This document shows, one piece after another, positions 43,039 to 50,826 of a stretch of 64,000 bases of DNA. Position 1 is the stretch's first letter, and each line of letters begins with the position of its first letter. The translations under genes and the position numbers were made by a program. The DNA lies in NCBI GenBank assembly GCA_041751875.1, contig JBGSIC010000033.1, positions 1-64,000 on the forward strand, in the 5' to 3' direction. The notes under the pieces are model-generated. The model saw nothing but the letters and a program-made list of their open reading frames with translations. It did no database searches and had not been told where the DNA came from. The DNA is from JBGSIC01 sp041751875 (GTDB lineage: Bacteria > Bdellovibrionota > FAC87 > UBA2466 > JACKAF01).

Positions 43039-43746
43039 TTGGCAGGGCACGGGCTTTATAGGCCGATGTCCTCTTCCCCCCCCCATAGGCTCCGCGTCTC
43101 CGATTGGTCAGCGGCGCTAATTCTAACCGTCACGGTCGGCTGGTTTTTCTCTTCAGGTTTTATTCCCACGACCCAATCCCTCGCGCTGTGGTCACTCGCC
43201 CAGTTTTCGTTGCCGGAATCATTTCTACCCTGGCTCAGGGGAATTTCGTTTGTCGCGCTCTGTTTCTTTTTCTGGGTTTCCTTTCCGCAGAAAAGCAAAT
43301 CTCCCAAACTGACCAAAGCGGCTACGCTTTGGCAGATAAGTTTTATCCCCTTTCTGATCGCTCTTCTGTTTGGTTACACTCTTTCTCCTCCCGTACCCGG
43401 CTGGTCTCTGGATAATCCCATCCTTTGGTGGTACCTCGTGTTTGTTCCTGTAGGAGAAGAGCTTCTTTTCCGTGGCTGGTTTTATCAACTCGTCGAACGC
43501 TTCTGGCCCAATCGGGTCACTACCTTTACCAATCCGCTTCCGCTTGCGGTTTGGCTCAGTTCCCTTGCGTTTTCCTTGTGGCACATCCAAAACTTAGCCC
43601 ACGTACCAGTCGCGTTCGGCCTTTTCCAAATTACGTATACGTTTTTTACCGGCATTTGGTTGGGCTATGTGCGCTGGCAAAGTGGCAGCTTGTTTCTGCC
43701 CATTGTCTTCCATGCGCTCATCAACTTTCTCTCTCTGGTCCTGTAG
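43039..43746 (+). CDS. CPBP-family intramembrane metalloprotease
   Basis: 235 residues; an internal ATG at 43066 is an alternative start. About six to seven membrane helices. Motif 1 is VPVGEELLFRGWFYQL (the paired Glu and Arg), motif 2 is LSSLAFSLWHIQNLAHVPV (catalytic-site His) and motif 3 is LFLPIVFHALINFLS (second His and Asn). This is the CAAX/Rce1-like CPBP protease group found in bacteriocin self-immunity and envelope processing. No precursor gene for a bacteriocin is seen beside it. Confidence 0.88.
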   Translation: MAGHGLYRPMSSSPPHRLRVSDWSAALILTVTVGWFFSSGFIPTTQSLALWSLAQFSLPESFLPWLRGISFVALCFFFWVSFPQKSKSPKLTKAATLWQISFIPFLIALLFGYTLSPPVPGWSLDNPILWWYLVFVPVGEELLFRGWFYQLVERFWPNRVTTFTNPLPLAVWLSSLAFSLWHIQNLAHVPVAFGLFQITYTFFTGIWLGYVRWQSGSLFLPIVFHALINFLSLVL

Positions 43747-43771
43747 AAGACTGATTTGATAGAATAAGAAG

Positions 43772-43966
43772 ATGCACTCCGATCGTCGCTTCCGCTCAGG
43801 ACAAGCCATTTTGGAATACCTGCTCATGGTGGTCATGCTTGCCGTGACCGTGGCGGTAATCATCCGCAACTCAAACGAGCAAATCTATTTGCTTTGGACT
43901 GGTTTAACGCGCCAAGTGGCGGCTCCGTGTGCCGATTGCTCAAAACCCGATGCACCAACCTTCTAA
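43772..43966 (+). CDS. Prepilin-like / TadE-Flp-like small protein
   Basis: 64 residues. FRSGQAILEYLLMVVMLAVTVAVII has the shape of a class III prepilin or TadE start: a basic leader, then Gly/Ser, a conserved Glu five residues into a hydrophobic helix. The end carries two Cys (CADC). It could be processed by a prepilin peptidase and form a pseudopilin. No pilus assembly genes flank it, so it is a single orphan. Confidence 0.6.
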   Translation: MHSDRRFRSGQAILEYLLMVVMLAVTVAVIIRNSNEQIYLLWTGLTRQVAAPCADCSKPDAPTF

Positions 43967-44041
43967 TTTTCATCTCGTTGCGGTCCCTTGCGCTTCCTGT
44001 GCTCCTGCGTCATACTCTCAAACTTTTAAGGAGCTTCTTTC

Positions 44042-44608
44042 GTGAGAAAGACATTTGTAATAGCCCTCTTCTGCTTTATTGCCACTCAAGGTTTCGCTGA
44101 AACTTCACCGGCGGATGGGGATCGATCGCCCTCTCGCGAGCCCGCGGAGGACCGTCCCGTGAGTCTCGGTTCGAAGAGAGCAATCAAAACGGCTTATTTT
44201 GGTTTCGGCCCCGCACTCATGTCCAACGCCAATGTGAGCGGCGTGGGAGTTTATTTTTCCGCGGCTTACGCCTTTGAAGTCGACGCCATTGTGATTCGCA
44301 TCCGAGGGGATGTGGGAGGCCGGCGTGGCGCGATTTTGGGGGATATCGGATTAGGTGCCACTTACTTTCTGATCGACGCCGAAAAGGCGCCTTTTATTGG
44401 ATTGGATTTCGGTTACGGCGTCGCCCGAATTAAGACCGCTCCCGAAGAAACCGTGCATGGATTTGTGCTCGCCGCTTTGACCGGTGTTCAGTTTTTACGA
44501 AGTGCCTCTATCAATCTCGAACTCGCGCTGCGTTTGGCGGTGATGCTCGAGCCTTCTTCGATTGGCCACCCTGTGATGGGCGGCCTCCGCATGGGCCTCT
44601 ATTTTTAG
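44042..44608 (+). CDS. Small outer-membrane-like secreted protein
   Basis: 188 residues from GTG 44042 with AAGGAGC upstream. Signal peptide ends near GFAET; then a Pro/Asp-rich linker and an alternating-strand region (YFGFGPALMSNANVSGVGVY, GGLRMGLYF at the end), typical of small eight-stranded barrels, with a C-terminal Phe. The stop codon lies in the left arm of a large inverted repeat. No named family. Confidence 0.6.
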   Translation: MRKTFVIALFCFIATQGFAETSPADGDRSPSREPAEDRPVSLGSKRAIKTAYFGFGPALMSNANVSGVGVYFSAAYAFEVDAIVIRIRGDVGGRRGAILGDIGLGATYFLIDAEKAPFIGLDFGYGVARIKTAPEETVHGFVLAALTGVQFLRSASINLELALRLAVMLEPSSIGHPVMGGLRMGLYF

Positions 44609-44692
44609 GTGCCCATCTACTTCCCGGCCGGGAAAGTCGCGTATAGTTTTGTTACACCCGCTACCTTTACGGCCGGGAAGTAGATGGGCACC
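44608..44692. repeat. 23-bp perfect inverted repeat
   Basis: Arms 44608-44630 and 44670-44692 are exact reverse complements (beginning GGTGCCCATCTACTTCC) around a 39-base loop, between convergent genes. The left arm starts in the stop codon of the barrel-like gene. The arm differs by two bases in 22 from 55605-55626 after ino1, so it belongs to a dispersed family. It may also act as a two-way terminator, but it lacks a T-run. Confidence 0.85.
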
Positions 44693-44709
44693 GTCCAATC
44701 TGACAGATC

Positions 44710-45555
44710 TTACAAGCGGGCGATGGTGCGAATCGCGTCGTAAAGACGGCGGGGTAACTGCTCTAAGTTTTCTACTTCGAGACAAGTTCCATTGCCCTTT
44801 TGTGCAAGTTGCACCGAAGCATCCAGGTGACTTGCGGGACCGTGCAGGTGCAAGACTAAAAGGTAGTCAAACTTCTTGGCGATCTCGAAAGGATCGTCCC
44901 CCTCTGTCGCTCTTCCGTCTGAAACCAAAATTCCCACTGACCGTTTCTGGTGTTTGCGCGCTTTGATTTGGTTCAATCCTTGTTCAAGTCCCACACCAAT
45001 ATTAGTGAAGCCTTTGGGCTGCCACTCTAAAAAGCGGTGAATCGTATGAATGGGATTTTCCTCTTTGCCGAGTGCCTTGATGACTTTGGCTTCCGAACCA
45101 AAGGCAACCACAGAAGTATCTAGCGGGGGCACCTCTAATAGCAATACTGCCACCGCTACCGACGACAGAAGATGTTTCTCCCCCGACATCGAAAAGCTGG
45201 TGTCAAGCATCGCCACGCAGTTAAAACGTTTGGCGACCATCTCTTCCACCAAAAGCGACTCGCTGTCGCTTAGGTCCGGCGTCTCTTCCAAAGAAGCCTC
45301 CAGATCGATTTCCCCCCAAGGGGCCTCCGTCCAAGCACGCCATTGGCGTTGCAGCGGGCGAGAGGGATGCGCCACGATGGCTTTAGCTTGGCCGAGTACC
45401 ATGCGAGCCAGTTGCTTATTGGGCAGCGGAGTCACCCGCTGACCCCGGCTCTGTCTCAGGATTAAATCCCTAAGTTCCCCGTGACGGGGAGCAGCCCCTT
45501 CTTCTTCTACAGCTTCATCATCTATAGTGGGAGAAAGTTCAGGGGGGAAAAACAC
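44710..45555 (-). CDS. VWA-domain protein paired with MoxR, next to lysine 5,6-aminomutase
   Basis: 281 residues from GTG 45555. About 1-105 is an acidic/basic linker region; the von Willebrand A domain follows with an intact MIDAS: D118-x-S120-x-S122, the Thr in KGFTNIGVGL and the Asp in ILVSDGRATEG. VWA proteins of this type bind target enzymes and are pulled by a MoxR ATPase. The GTG has no visible ribosome-binding site, and the frame upstream is open through the A-run at the end of moxR, so some product may arise as a MoxR-VWA fusion by -1 frameshifting. Confidence 0.85.
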   Translation of the reverse strand: MFFPPELSPTIDDEAVEEEGAAPRHGELRDLILRQSRGQRVTPLPNKQLARMVLGQAKAIVAHPSRPLQRQWRAWTEAPWGEIDLEASLEETPDLSDSESLLVEEMVAKRFNCVAMLDTSFSMSGEKHLLSSVAVAVLLLEVPPLDTSVVAFGSEAKVIKALGKEENPIHTIHRFLEWQPKGFTNIGVGLEQGLNQIKARKHQKRSVGILVSDGRATEGDDPFEIAKKFDYLLVLHLHGPASHLDASVQLAQKGNGTCLEVENLEQLPRRLYDAIRTIARL

Positions 45556-45593
45556 GGCGCTGGGCGCGATTTTAGGAGAGATCTTCTTAGGGT

Positions 45594-46397
45594 TTATTGG
45601 CGCTTTTTTTTTTGTTGGCCTGAGGAAAGAGAGGCAAGTAACTGCTTAATCACCGCAAGAGCGTCTTGATCGCTCGACGCCATTTCAATACGACTAGGAA
45701 GAGCCATCAGACAGGCCTCCTCAAAACCCAAGCCACCCTTCACCAGTTGCGCTATCGCCAGAGCGGCGCGCACACTAGCCCCACGTTTTATCGCTTCGTG
45801 GTCACGCGTGGCACGAACGAGATCCAAGGCCGCATCCGTCGACGCGCTCTGCCCGATCTCTTGATCCAGTATCGCGCTCTCCTCTTCCCTGCTCTGATAG
45901 GCCAAGTGCACCATCTCAAAGCGATCCATTAGCGCTTCCGAAAGCGCATGCGTCGCGGTGAATTCGCGCGGGTTCTGCGTGGCGATCACACAAAAACCTT
46001 TTTTAGCGGCCACTTTACCCAAACGAGGCACCATCACCTGGTGTTCGTCCATCGCAGGCAATAAAATATTCTGCACGGCTTCTGGCATACGATTGAGCTC
46101 ATTGATGAAGAGCACCTTGCCTTCCTTCATCGCTTTGAGAAGGGGACCGTCGATAAAACAATCCTCCGCGTAACCCTTTTTCAAAACCATCGGGGGATCA
46201 AACCATCCCGACAACTTTTGCTCCGTGTAGCGCGTGTCCCCATCCACCCGTTCGTAACCCAATTTCATTTTTGCCAAGACTTGAGTGACCAGAAAGGTTT
46301 TGCCCACCCCCACAGGGCCTTCGATGAGCAAGTTGCGTGAGAGCTTGAGTGCTTTTTCAATTTGTCCGGCTTCTTCTGTGCGTCCGATGATTTTCAA
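45594..46397 (-). CDS. MoxR-family AAA+ ATPase
   Basis: 267 residues. Walker A GPVGVGKT (27-34), Walker B VLFINE (95-100), sensor 1 ATQNP (139-143) and the arginine-finger region MDRFE. MoxR/RavA/CbbQ ATPases work with VWA partners to activate or reactivate metallo- or cofactor enzymes. It overlaps kamE by four bases (ATGA), so it is made with the aminomutase. The gene ends with CAA and ten A before GCGCCAATAA; see the slippery-site entry. Confidence 0.92.
   Translation of the reverse strand: MKIIGRTEEAGQIEKALKLSRNLLIEGPVGVGKTFLVTQVLAKMKLGYERVDGDTRYTEQKLSGWFDPPMVLKKGYAEDCFIDGPLLKAMKEGKVLFINELNRMPEAVQNILLPAMDEHQVMVPRLGKVAAKKGFCVIATQNPREFTATHALSEALMDRFEMVHLAYQSREEESAILDQEIGQSASTDAALDLVRATRDHEAIKRGASVRAALAIAQLVKGGLGFEEACLMALPSRIEMASSDQDALAVIKQLLASLSSGQQKKKRQ
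45603..45613 (-). promoter_or_regulatory. Ten-A slippery run with A AAA AAG heptamer at the end of moxR
   Basis: Minus-strand bases 45613-45604 are ten A followed by G. In the moxR frame this reads CAA AAA AAA AAG, which contains A_AAA_AAG, the -1 slippery heptamer of E. coli dnaX, in the required phase. After a -1 shift the frame passes the moxR stop and continues without a stop through APINPKKISPKIAPSA into the VWA protein. Ten A is also enough for transcriptional slippage. I see no clear upstream Shine-Dalgarno-like stimulator or stable downstream hairpin. Confidence 0.6.
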
Positions 46398-47149
46398 TCT
46401 TTCTTTCCTTTGCGCTCAAGCATCCGTTTAAGGATGAAGGCGGCTACGTCAGAGGGCCGCGCCCCAATCGTGAATCCCGCGTCGTAGCCAAGTTCCAACG
46501 CCAGCTTGTGCGTGATCCGGGGTCCCCCGACCACCAAAATGAATTTATCCTCCAAACCCTTCTTTTTCAAATAGCTCACCACATCGCGCATATCGGCGAT
46601 GTGAATGTCTTTTTGAGTCACAATTTTGGAGACGAGGATGGCGTCAGCTTTTTCCTTAATGGCACGCTCGACAAGAACGTTCACCTGAACCTGGCTGCCC
46701 ATGTTGACCGTGTAGAACCCCTTGTAACGCTCCAGTCCGACATCCCCATCAAACCCCTTCATGTTCAAAATCGCATCGAGCCCGACAGTATGGGCATCAA
46801 AACCCGTATTCGCTCCGATCACGCGAATGGGCCTGCCAATTTTCGTGAGAATCTCTCGGTCAATCTGTTTGTAGTCGAGCTTCGTACCGGTGAGTTCCGG
46901 TACGATTACTTTGTCGTAGTTCACGCCTTTTTCGGAACGGCCAAAAACTACAAAGAAACTGTAGCCAATGCCCACTTTGGACATGTGGGCGACTTTCACG
47001 TCAGAAAAACCCCAGCCCCTAACCAGAAGGCTCGCTGCTTCTTGTGCTTTGGGGGAAGGTTCAATGGGTAAGGTAAAACTCATCTGGACCGCACCGTCAC
47101 CCGTTGTATCGCCGTAAGGAACCAAATTGCTCGTTACGATAGAAGCCAT
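46394..47149 (-). CDS. kamE: Lysine 5,6-aminomutase beta subunit (B12- and PLP-binding)
   Basis: 251 residues. The B12-binding motif DxHxxG is D118-A-H120-T-V-G123, and K131 in LNMKG, eleven residues after the cobalt-ligand His, matches the PLP-binding Lys of Clostridium KamE (H133/K144). The C-terminal Rossmann half (DAILVSKIVTQKDIHIADMR, FILVVGGPRITHKLA) carries the dimethylbenzimidazole tail. With KamD it moves the amino group of lysine or beta-lysine from C6 to C5. Its start shares a base with the kamD stop (TAATG). Confidence 0.94.
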   Translation of the reverse strand: MASIVTSNLVPYGDTTGDGAVQMSFTLPIEPSPKAQEAASLLVRGWGFSDVKVAHMSKVGIGYSFFVVFGRSEKGVNYDKVIVPELTGTKLDYKQIDREILTKIGRPIRVIGANTGFDAHTVGLDAILNMKGFDGDVGLERYKGFYTVNMGSQVQVNVLVERAIKEKADAILVSKIVTQKDIHIADMRDVVSYLKKKGLEDKFILVVGGPRITHKLALELGYDAGFTIGARPSDVAAFILKRMLERKGKKD

Positions 47150-48726
47150 TAGATTCGACTCCCCATCATTTTATAAAGCGGGTTAACGTAGCGTCCGGGT
47201 TCAATCGGAAAAACTCCGCTTGCGCCCTTGCCGCCCGTTCGGGGCCGTTTGACGTCGGCAAAAACCCCTTTTTCAATCGCTTTCAAAAAACCAATGCGAT
47301 GAATTTTCTCGAGAAGTTTTACCGCATCATCTAAAACGTCCTGGGCAAACTTGGAGATAAAGCCATCGCTCCGAAAGCCCAACTCATTGACCATGCCTTC
47401 CGCTCCCCTAACGATGTAGGTCGCGTTGCGCGCGCTGAGACTTCGGTCCTGTAACCATGGGGTATGGACCGCCTCGGTAGGCATTCCCAGTAGAAGAGTA
47501 CCTTGTCCCGTAAACGCACCAATCATATTGAAAACGGTATCAATAGTGTGGCTGGTGAAAATATCGCCCGTTTTGTACTTCGTATTGCACATGTACTTTA
47601 AGGGGCTTTCGGGGAAAATCTGTCGCGTCATTTGGGCGCGCGCGAGTTCCATCAGGATAACTTTGTCGTACTCGGGGTTCATTTCCATGGCGTGACCGAG
47701 CGCCATTTGCTTCAACGGAACGTTTGCGTTAATTGCCGTGCGTTCGTTGATAAACTGAGAAGCCAAAACCGAGTCACCGCTTTTCACCGCGTCGGTGGTC
47801 TTCATGTAATTGTCTTCGCCCGTCATGATCCAAATACCGCTTTGAGCGCAGATAAGACGTGAAAAATGTTGATCCACCAAAGTTCGGATCGGATTAATAT
47901 CGCGAAATAGAATGCCGTACATGGCATCGTTAAGGAGACAGTCTAGACCTTCTAACGCCCCCAGCGCCGCGATTTCAGCCATGCACAAACCCGAAGAATA
48001 ATTTGTGAGACGAAAATACTTTTTTTCTTCCTGCCCAACTTCGTTCAAAGCCTCTCGCATCAAACGAAAATTCTCTTGGGTGGCGTACGTGCCGCCGAAC
48101 CCTTCGGTGGTCGCCCCGTGAGGCACATAATCCAAAAGTGACTGAGCCGTACTGCGAATCACGGCTACAATTTCAACGCCGTCTTTCACGGCGCTTTTGG
48201 CTTGAATGAGATCTTCGTAAATATTTCCGGTTGCCACGATTTGGTAAAGGAGGGGTCGGGCTTGACCTGCGGGATCATGCAGCCCCTTGCGACTTTTCTT
48301 GTGATGGGCAACTCGCTCGAGCAAATTTTTCTGGGCTCTGGTCGCTAACTGTTTAGCCAGTTTTTCCGTTTTGGTGCGTTTGCGCTCCGGAAGGGTGCCG
48401 ATATCAAGTCCGTCGTCCAAGCTCTGTTTCAGTGCACTGAGATCATTTCCCGTGTGGAGCATCGCGTTAGCGATCCAATAAAGAACGCCTTCCTGTAAAC
48501 GCCCGTGTTCGGCGAGTTGATCCACCACGAGATTCGCTTGGGGATACAGCAGCCCGCCCCGGTCCGCAGCCGAATCGATGCCCAGTAGGCGCAAAACAGC
48601 GCGCTCTATACCGACGGTAGAGTGACTTCTGACGAGATCAGCGACATCATCGCCAATCTTTTTTGCAATACTGCGGCAGCGCGCAATCTTTGCCGTGGAT
48701 AAAGGAAGTTTCGCTGCGTAGGACAT
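47149..48726 (-). CDS. kamD: Lysine 5,6-aminomutase alpha subunit
   Basis: 525 residues, normal KamD length. TIM-barrel core with the diagnostic LLDYVPHGATTEGFGGTYAT, YFRLTNYSSGLCMAEIAALG, DCLLNDAMYGILFRDINPIR and SPLKYMCNTKYKTGDIF. The barrel houses adenosylcobalamin and PLP at the interface with KamE; the radical mechanism is prone to inactivation, which explains a need for a reactivase. No kamA, kdd, kce or kal lies in the window, so the further pathway is elsewhere or different. It heads the kamD-kamE-moxR-VWA unit. Confidence 0.95.
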   Translation of the reverse strand: MSYAAKLPLSTAKIARCRSIAKKIGDDVADLVRSHSTVGIERAVLRLLGIDSAADRGGLLYPQANLVVDQLAEHGRLQEGVLYWIANAMLHTGNDLSALKQSLDDGLDIGTLPERKRTKTEKLAKQLATRAQKNLLERVAHHKKSRKGLHDPAGQARPLLYQIVATGNIYEDLIQAKSAVKDGVEIVAVIRSTAQSLLDYVPHGATTEGFGGTYATQENFRLMREALNEVGQEEKKYFRLTNYSSGLCMAEIAALGALEGLDCLLNDAMYGILFRDINPIRTLVDQHFSRLICAQSGIWIMTGEDNYMKTTDAVKSGDSVLASQFINERTAINANVPLKQMALGHAMEMNPEYDKVILMELARAQMTRQIFPESPLKYMCNTKYKTGDIFTSHTIDTVFNMIGAFTGQGTLLLGMPTEAVHTPWLQDRSLSARNATYIVRGAEGMVNELGFRSDGFISKFAQDVLDDAVKLLEKIHRIGFLKAIEKGVFADVKRPRTGGKGASGVFPIEPGRYVNPLYKMMGSRI

Positions 48727-48764
48727 TTTTGTAGGTTATCCAATCCGCACGATTCCGTCACTTA

Positions 48765-48795
48765 GTTCCAAAAGGTGCCAGGCACCTTTTAGAAC
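48765..48795. repeat. GGTGCC palindrome between kamD and the PilZ gene
   Basis: Arms AAAAGGTGCC (48770-48779) and GGCACCTTTT (48781-48790) around one central A, extended by GTTC/GAAC (48765-48768, 48792-48795) after one mismatch. It begins directly after the stop of the PilZ membrane protein gene. Same arm core as the repeats at 44608, 55631 and 59333. Confidence 0.85.
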
Positions 48796-49464
48796 CTATA
48801 ACTGTTTGCGGACAAAGAGGTTTACAGCGGTTTGCTGGTTGGCAGGAAGAGGCAAGAACTGAATGCCCATGCCGGAGCGGCGCGCATCGTTAGAAACCCA
48901 ACGCACCTGTCCTCGGGCTTGGATCACAGATTGATTGAGTGGTTCGGGGAGCGCGATGGTTAGATTCACTTCATCCCCGTTGGCGAGAAGATTGGCTGTT
49001 TCTACAAAGCACCCGCCCTCGGAGATGTTTCTCAAAATGGGGTACTTCCATTGCTCCGAACTATTCAAAATCATCGGGGCGTGTGTTTCAAAACGCTGCT
49101 TCGTTTTCCACCAACGCTGTTTAGGATCGAAATACAGATGTCGGATGCGTGGGTTGATAAAGTAGCTAAGGCTAAGCAGATAGACAAAAAGATTTCCGAA
49201 AATTGGGAGTAAGGAAACTCCCTGAAGAGAATAGTACTGATACAGATCACGAATACCCCAAAGAAAACCAAACGCGATGAGCGTGTACCAACCAAATTTA
49301 ACAACACGAATAAGACCAAACAGGAGCAGCCCTGGCAGAACGCAGGAGAAAATCACGTCGCCTAAAACGATGGGTGAACCATCACTAATTTTTAGGAGCC
49401 AGGTTAGAGGATAGTAGACGAAAAGAAGAGCGCACAGAATGAGGGAAGCTGGCCTTTGGCGCAT
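48796..49464 (-). CDS. Membrane protein with C-terminal PilZ domain
   Basis: 222 residues. Four hydrophobic segments (about 6-25, 28-52, 55-75, 78-102) precede a PilZ domain with KQRWWKTKQRFET (an RxxxR-like region), LRNISEGGCFVET (the N-x-S-x-x-G c-di-GMP motif is intact) and GQVRWVSNDARRSGMGIQFL. It is expected to bind c-di-GMP and act on a membrane partner. It lies 15 bp downstream of an OmpR-type regulator on the same strand, so co-transcription is likely. Confidence 0.85.
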   Translation of the reverse strand: MRQRPASLILCALLFVYYPLTWLLKISDGSPIVLGDVIFSCVLPGLLLFGLIRVVKFGWYTLIAFGFLWGIRDLYQYYSLQGVSLLPIFGNLFVYLLSLSYFINPRIRHLYFDPKQRWWKTKQRFETHAPMILNSSEQWKYPILRNISEGGCFVETANLLANGDEVNLTIALPEPLNQSVIQARGQVRWVSNDARRSGMGIQFLPLPANQQTAVNLFVRKQL

Positions 49465-49479
49465 ACCCTATTCCCGTTT

Positions 49480-50196
49480 TTAGGCGGCCTCAGGTTTATC
49501 TGATTTCCGAAGTGAAACCGGATTCGGATTAAAACGATAGCCTTCCCCGTAGATCGATTCGATGTGGTCCTTGTAGGCGGCCAGTTTTTTACGAATGCTG
49601 CGGATATGGGAGTCCACCACGCGATCCGTAACGAAAGTGTCCACGCCCCAAACGTTGTTCAAAATGCGTTCACGGCTAAGAACCCGATCCGGGTTGCGGA
49701 CAAAGAAGGACAAAAGTTTGAACTCGAGCGCCGAAAAAGGAATTTCACGCTCTTCGATAAAAACGCGGTGCCCCAAGAAATCGATGCGAAGCCCGGGAAC
49801 TTCGTACATAGAAACATTTTCTTTGCGGGCTTGGCTTTGACGAATACGAGCTCTCACTCGCGCTTTGAGTTCTTCAGCGTTGAAAGGCTTTTCAATGTAA
49901 TCGTCCGCGCCTAAATCGAAACCCATCACTTTACTGTGGGCATCGTTGCGCGAAGAAAGAAACACAATCGGTGTGTGAATGGTTTCTTTTTGGGAACGGA
50001 AGAGATGGCAGATCTCAAAACCGTCCACATCTCCCAGGCTGATATCCAGCAAGATGAGAGAGGGAACATGTTCTCTAGCCAGTTCGATTCCTTGTTTTCC
50101 GTTGTCCGCGCAGATGACCTTGAATTCAGAGGCCAACGTGGACTGAATCAGAAACTGGTAGTCCTTATTATCTTCAATGACCAAAATCTTATCCAT
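49480..50196 (-). CDS. OmpR/PhoB-family response regulator
   Basis: 238 residues from the ATG at 50196 (GAGGAG nine bases upstream); the longer frame to 50367 lies in the divergent promoter region. Receiver domain: DDN-type acidic pair in VIEDNKDYQF, phospho-acceptor in ILLDISLGDVDGF, and conserved ADDYIEKPF. C-terminal winged helix: FSALEFKLLSFFVRNPDRVL and VVDSHIRSIRKKL...YGEGYRF. Its kinase is not adjacent. It is divergent from a degenerate receiver gene. Confidence 0.92.
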   Translation of the reverse strand: MDKILVIEDNKDYQFLIQSTLASEFKVICADNGKQGIELAREHVPSLILLDISLGDVDGFEICHLFRSQKETIHTPIVFLSSRNDAHSKVMGFDLGADDYIEKPFNAEELKARVRARIRQSQARKENVSMYEVPGLRIDFLGHRVFIEEREIPFSALEFKLLSFFVRNPDRVLSRERILNNVWGVDTFVTDRVVDSHIRSIRKKLAAYKDHIESIYGEGYRFNPNPVSLRKSDKPEAA

Positions 50197-50358
50197 GGCG
50201 CTCCTCTCGTATCTTATCGGCAATTTAGCGCCGAGCTTAAGAGCGCACCGCACCCATTTCGCTTCAGGCGCATCGCGCCATAAACCACTGTTTTTTTTCA
50301 ATATTTCCTTTGTGTTTAAGGCTGGTTTGATTACGATGGCCTTGGGGGCAACTACCAT

Positions 50359-50826
50359 TTGAAGCAACGGTCGAAAAAAAAGGGCGACAGCCCTTCTAAC
50401 GTCGTTTTTCTGTCGCGCTATCAGAGCCCGGCGGTCACACGCGCCATCACCTTTTATCTCTCGGAAAAAGCGCAGTGCTTGGACGTACTACACACCGATC
50501 CAGGCTTGCGGGTTCTGGATATCCGCAGTTTGGATGAGTTACGCCGGCAAGAGGCACATCACACCCCCGAAATTATTCTTATTGAATCGTCGGTCACGTG
50601 GGCTGACCCGATGCAGCTCATTCAATCACTAGAAACACGATACCGTGTCCCGATCATTTTTATCTGCAAGGGTCGAAATAGCACGGGTAAGAACCGCAAG
50701 ACCGTAAAAGATGCTTACGCCGCAGGGGCATGCGACACCCTCTTTACGCCTCTGGAAAAAGAAGAACTGTTCGCAGCGGTCGATGTGCTTCTCAAATTTC
50801 AACAGCGTCAAACGCTGTATCATTAA
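50359..50826 (+). CDS. Pseudo-receiver (CheY-like without phospho-acceptor)
   Basis: 155 residues starting at TTG 50359 with no strong ribosome-binding site. A CheY fold is visible (VVFLSRYQSPAVTRAITFYL; IILIESSVTW; VPIIFICKG; AYAAGACDTLFTPLEKEELF), but the phospho-acceptor position after the third strand is Glu-Ser (LIESS) rather than Asp, and the first-strand acidic pair is missing. It probably does not take a phosphoryl group and may be a protein-interaction module. Its 3' end overlaps the convergent ABC gene by 35 bases. Confidence 0.6.
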   Translation: MKQRSKKKGDSPSNVVFLSRYQSPAVTRAITFYLSEKAQCLDVLHTDPGLRVLDIRSLDELRRQEAHHTPEIILIESSVTWADPMQLIQSLETRYRVPIIFICKGRNSTGKNRKTVKDAYAAGACDTLFTPLEKEELFAAVDVLLKFQQRQTLYH

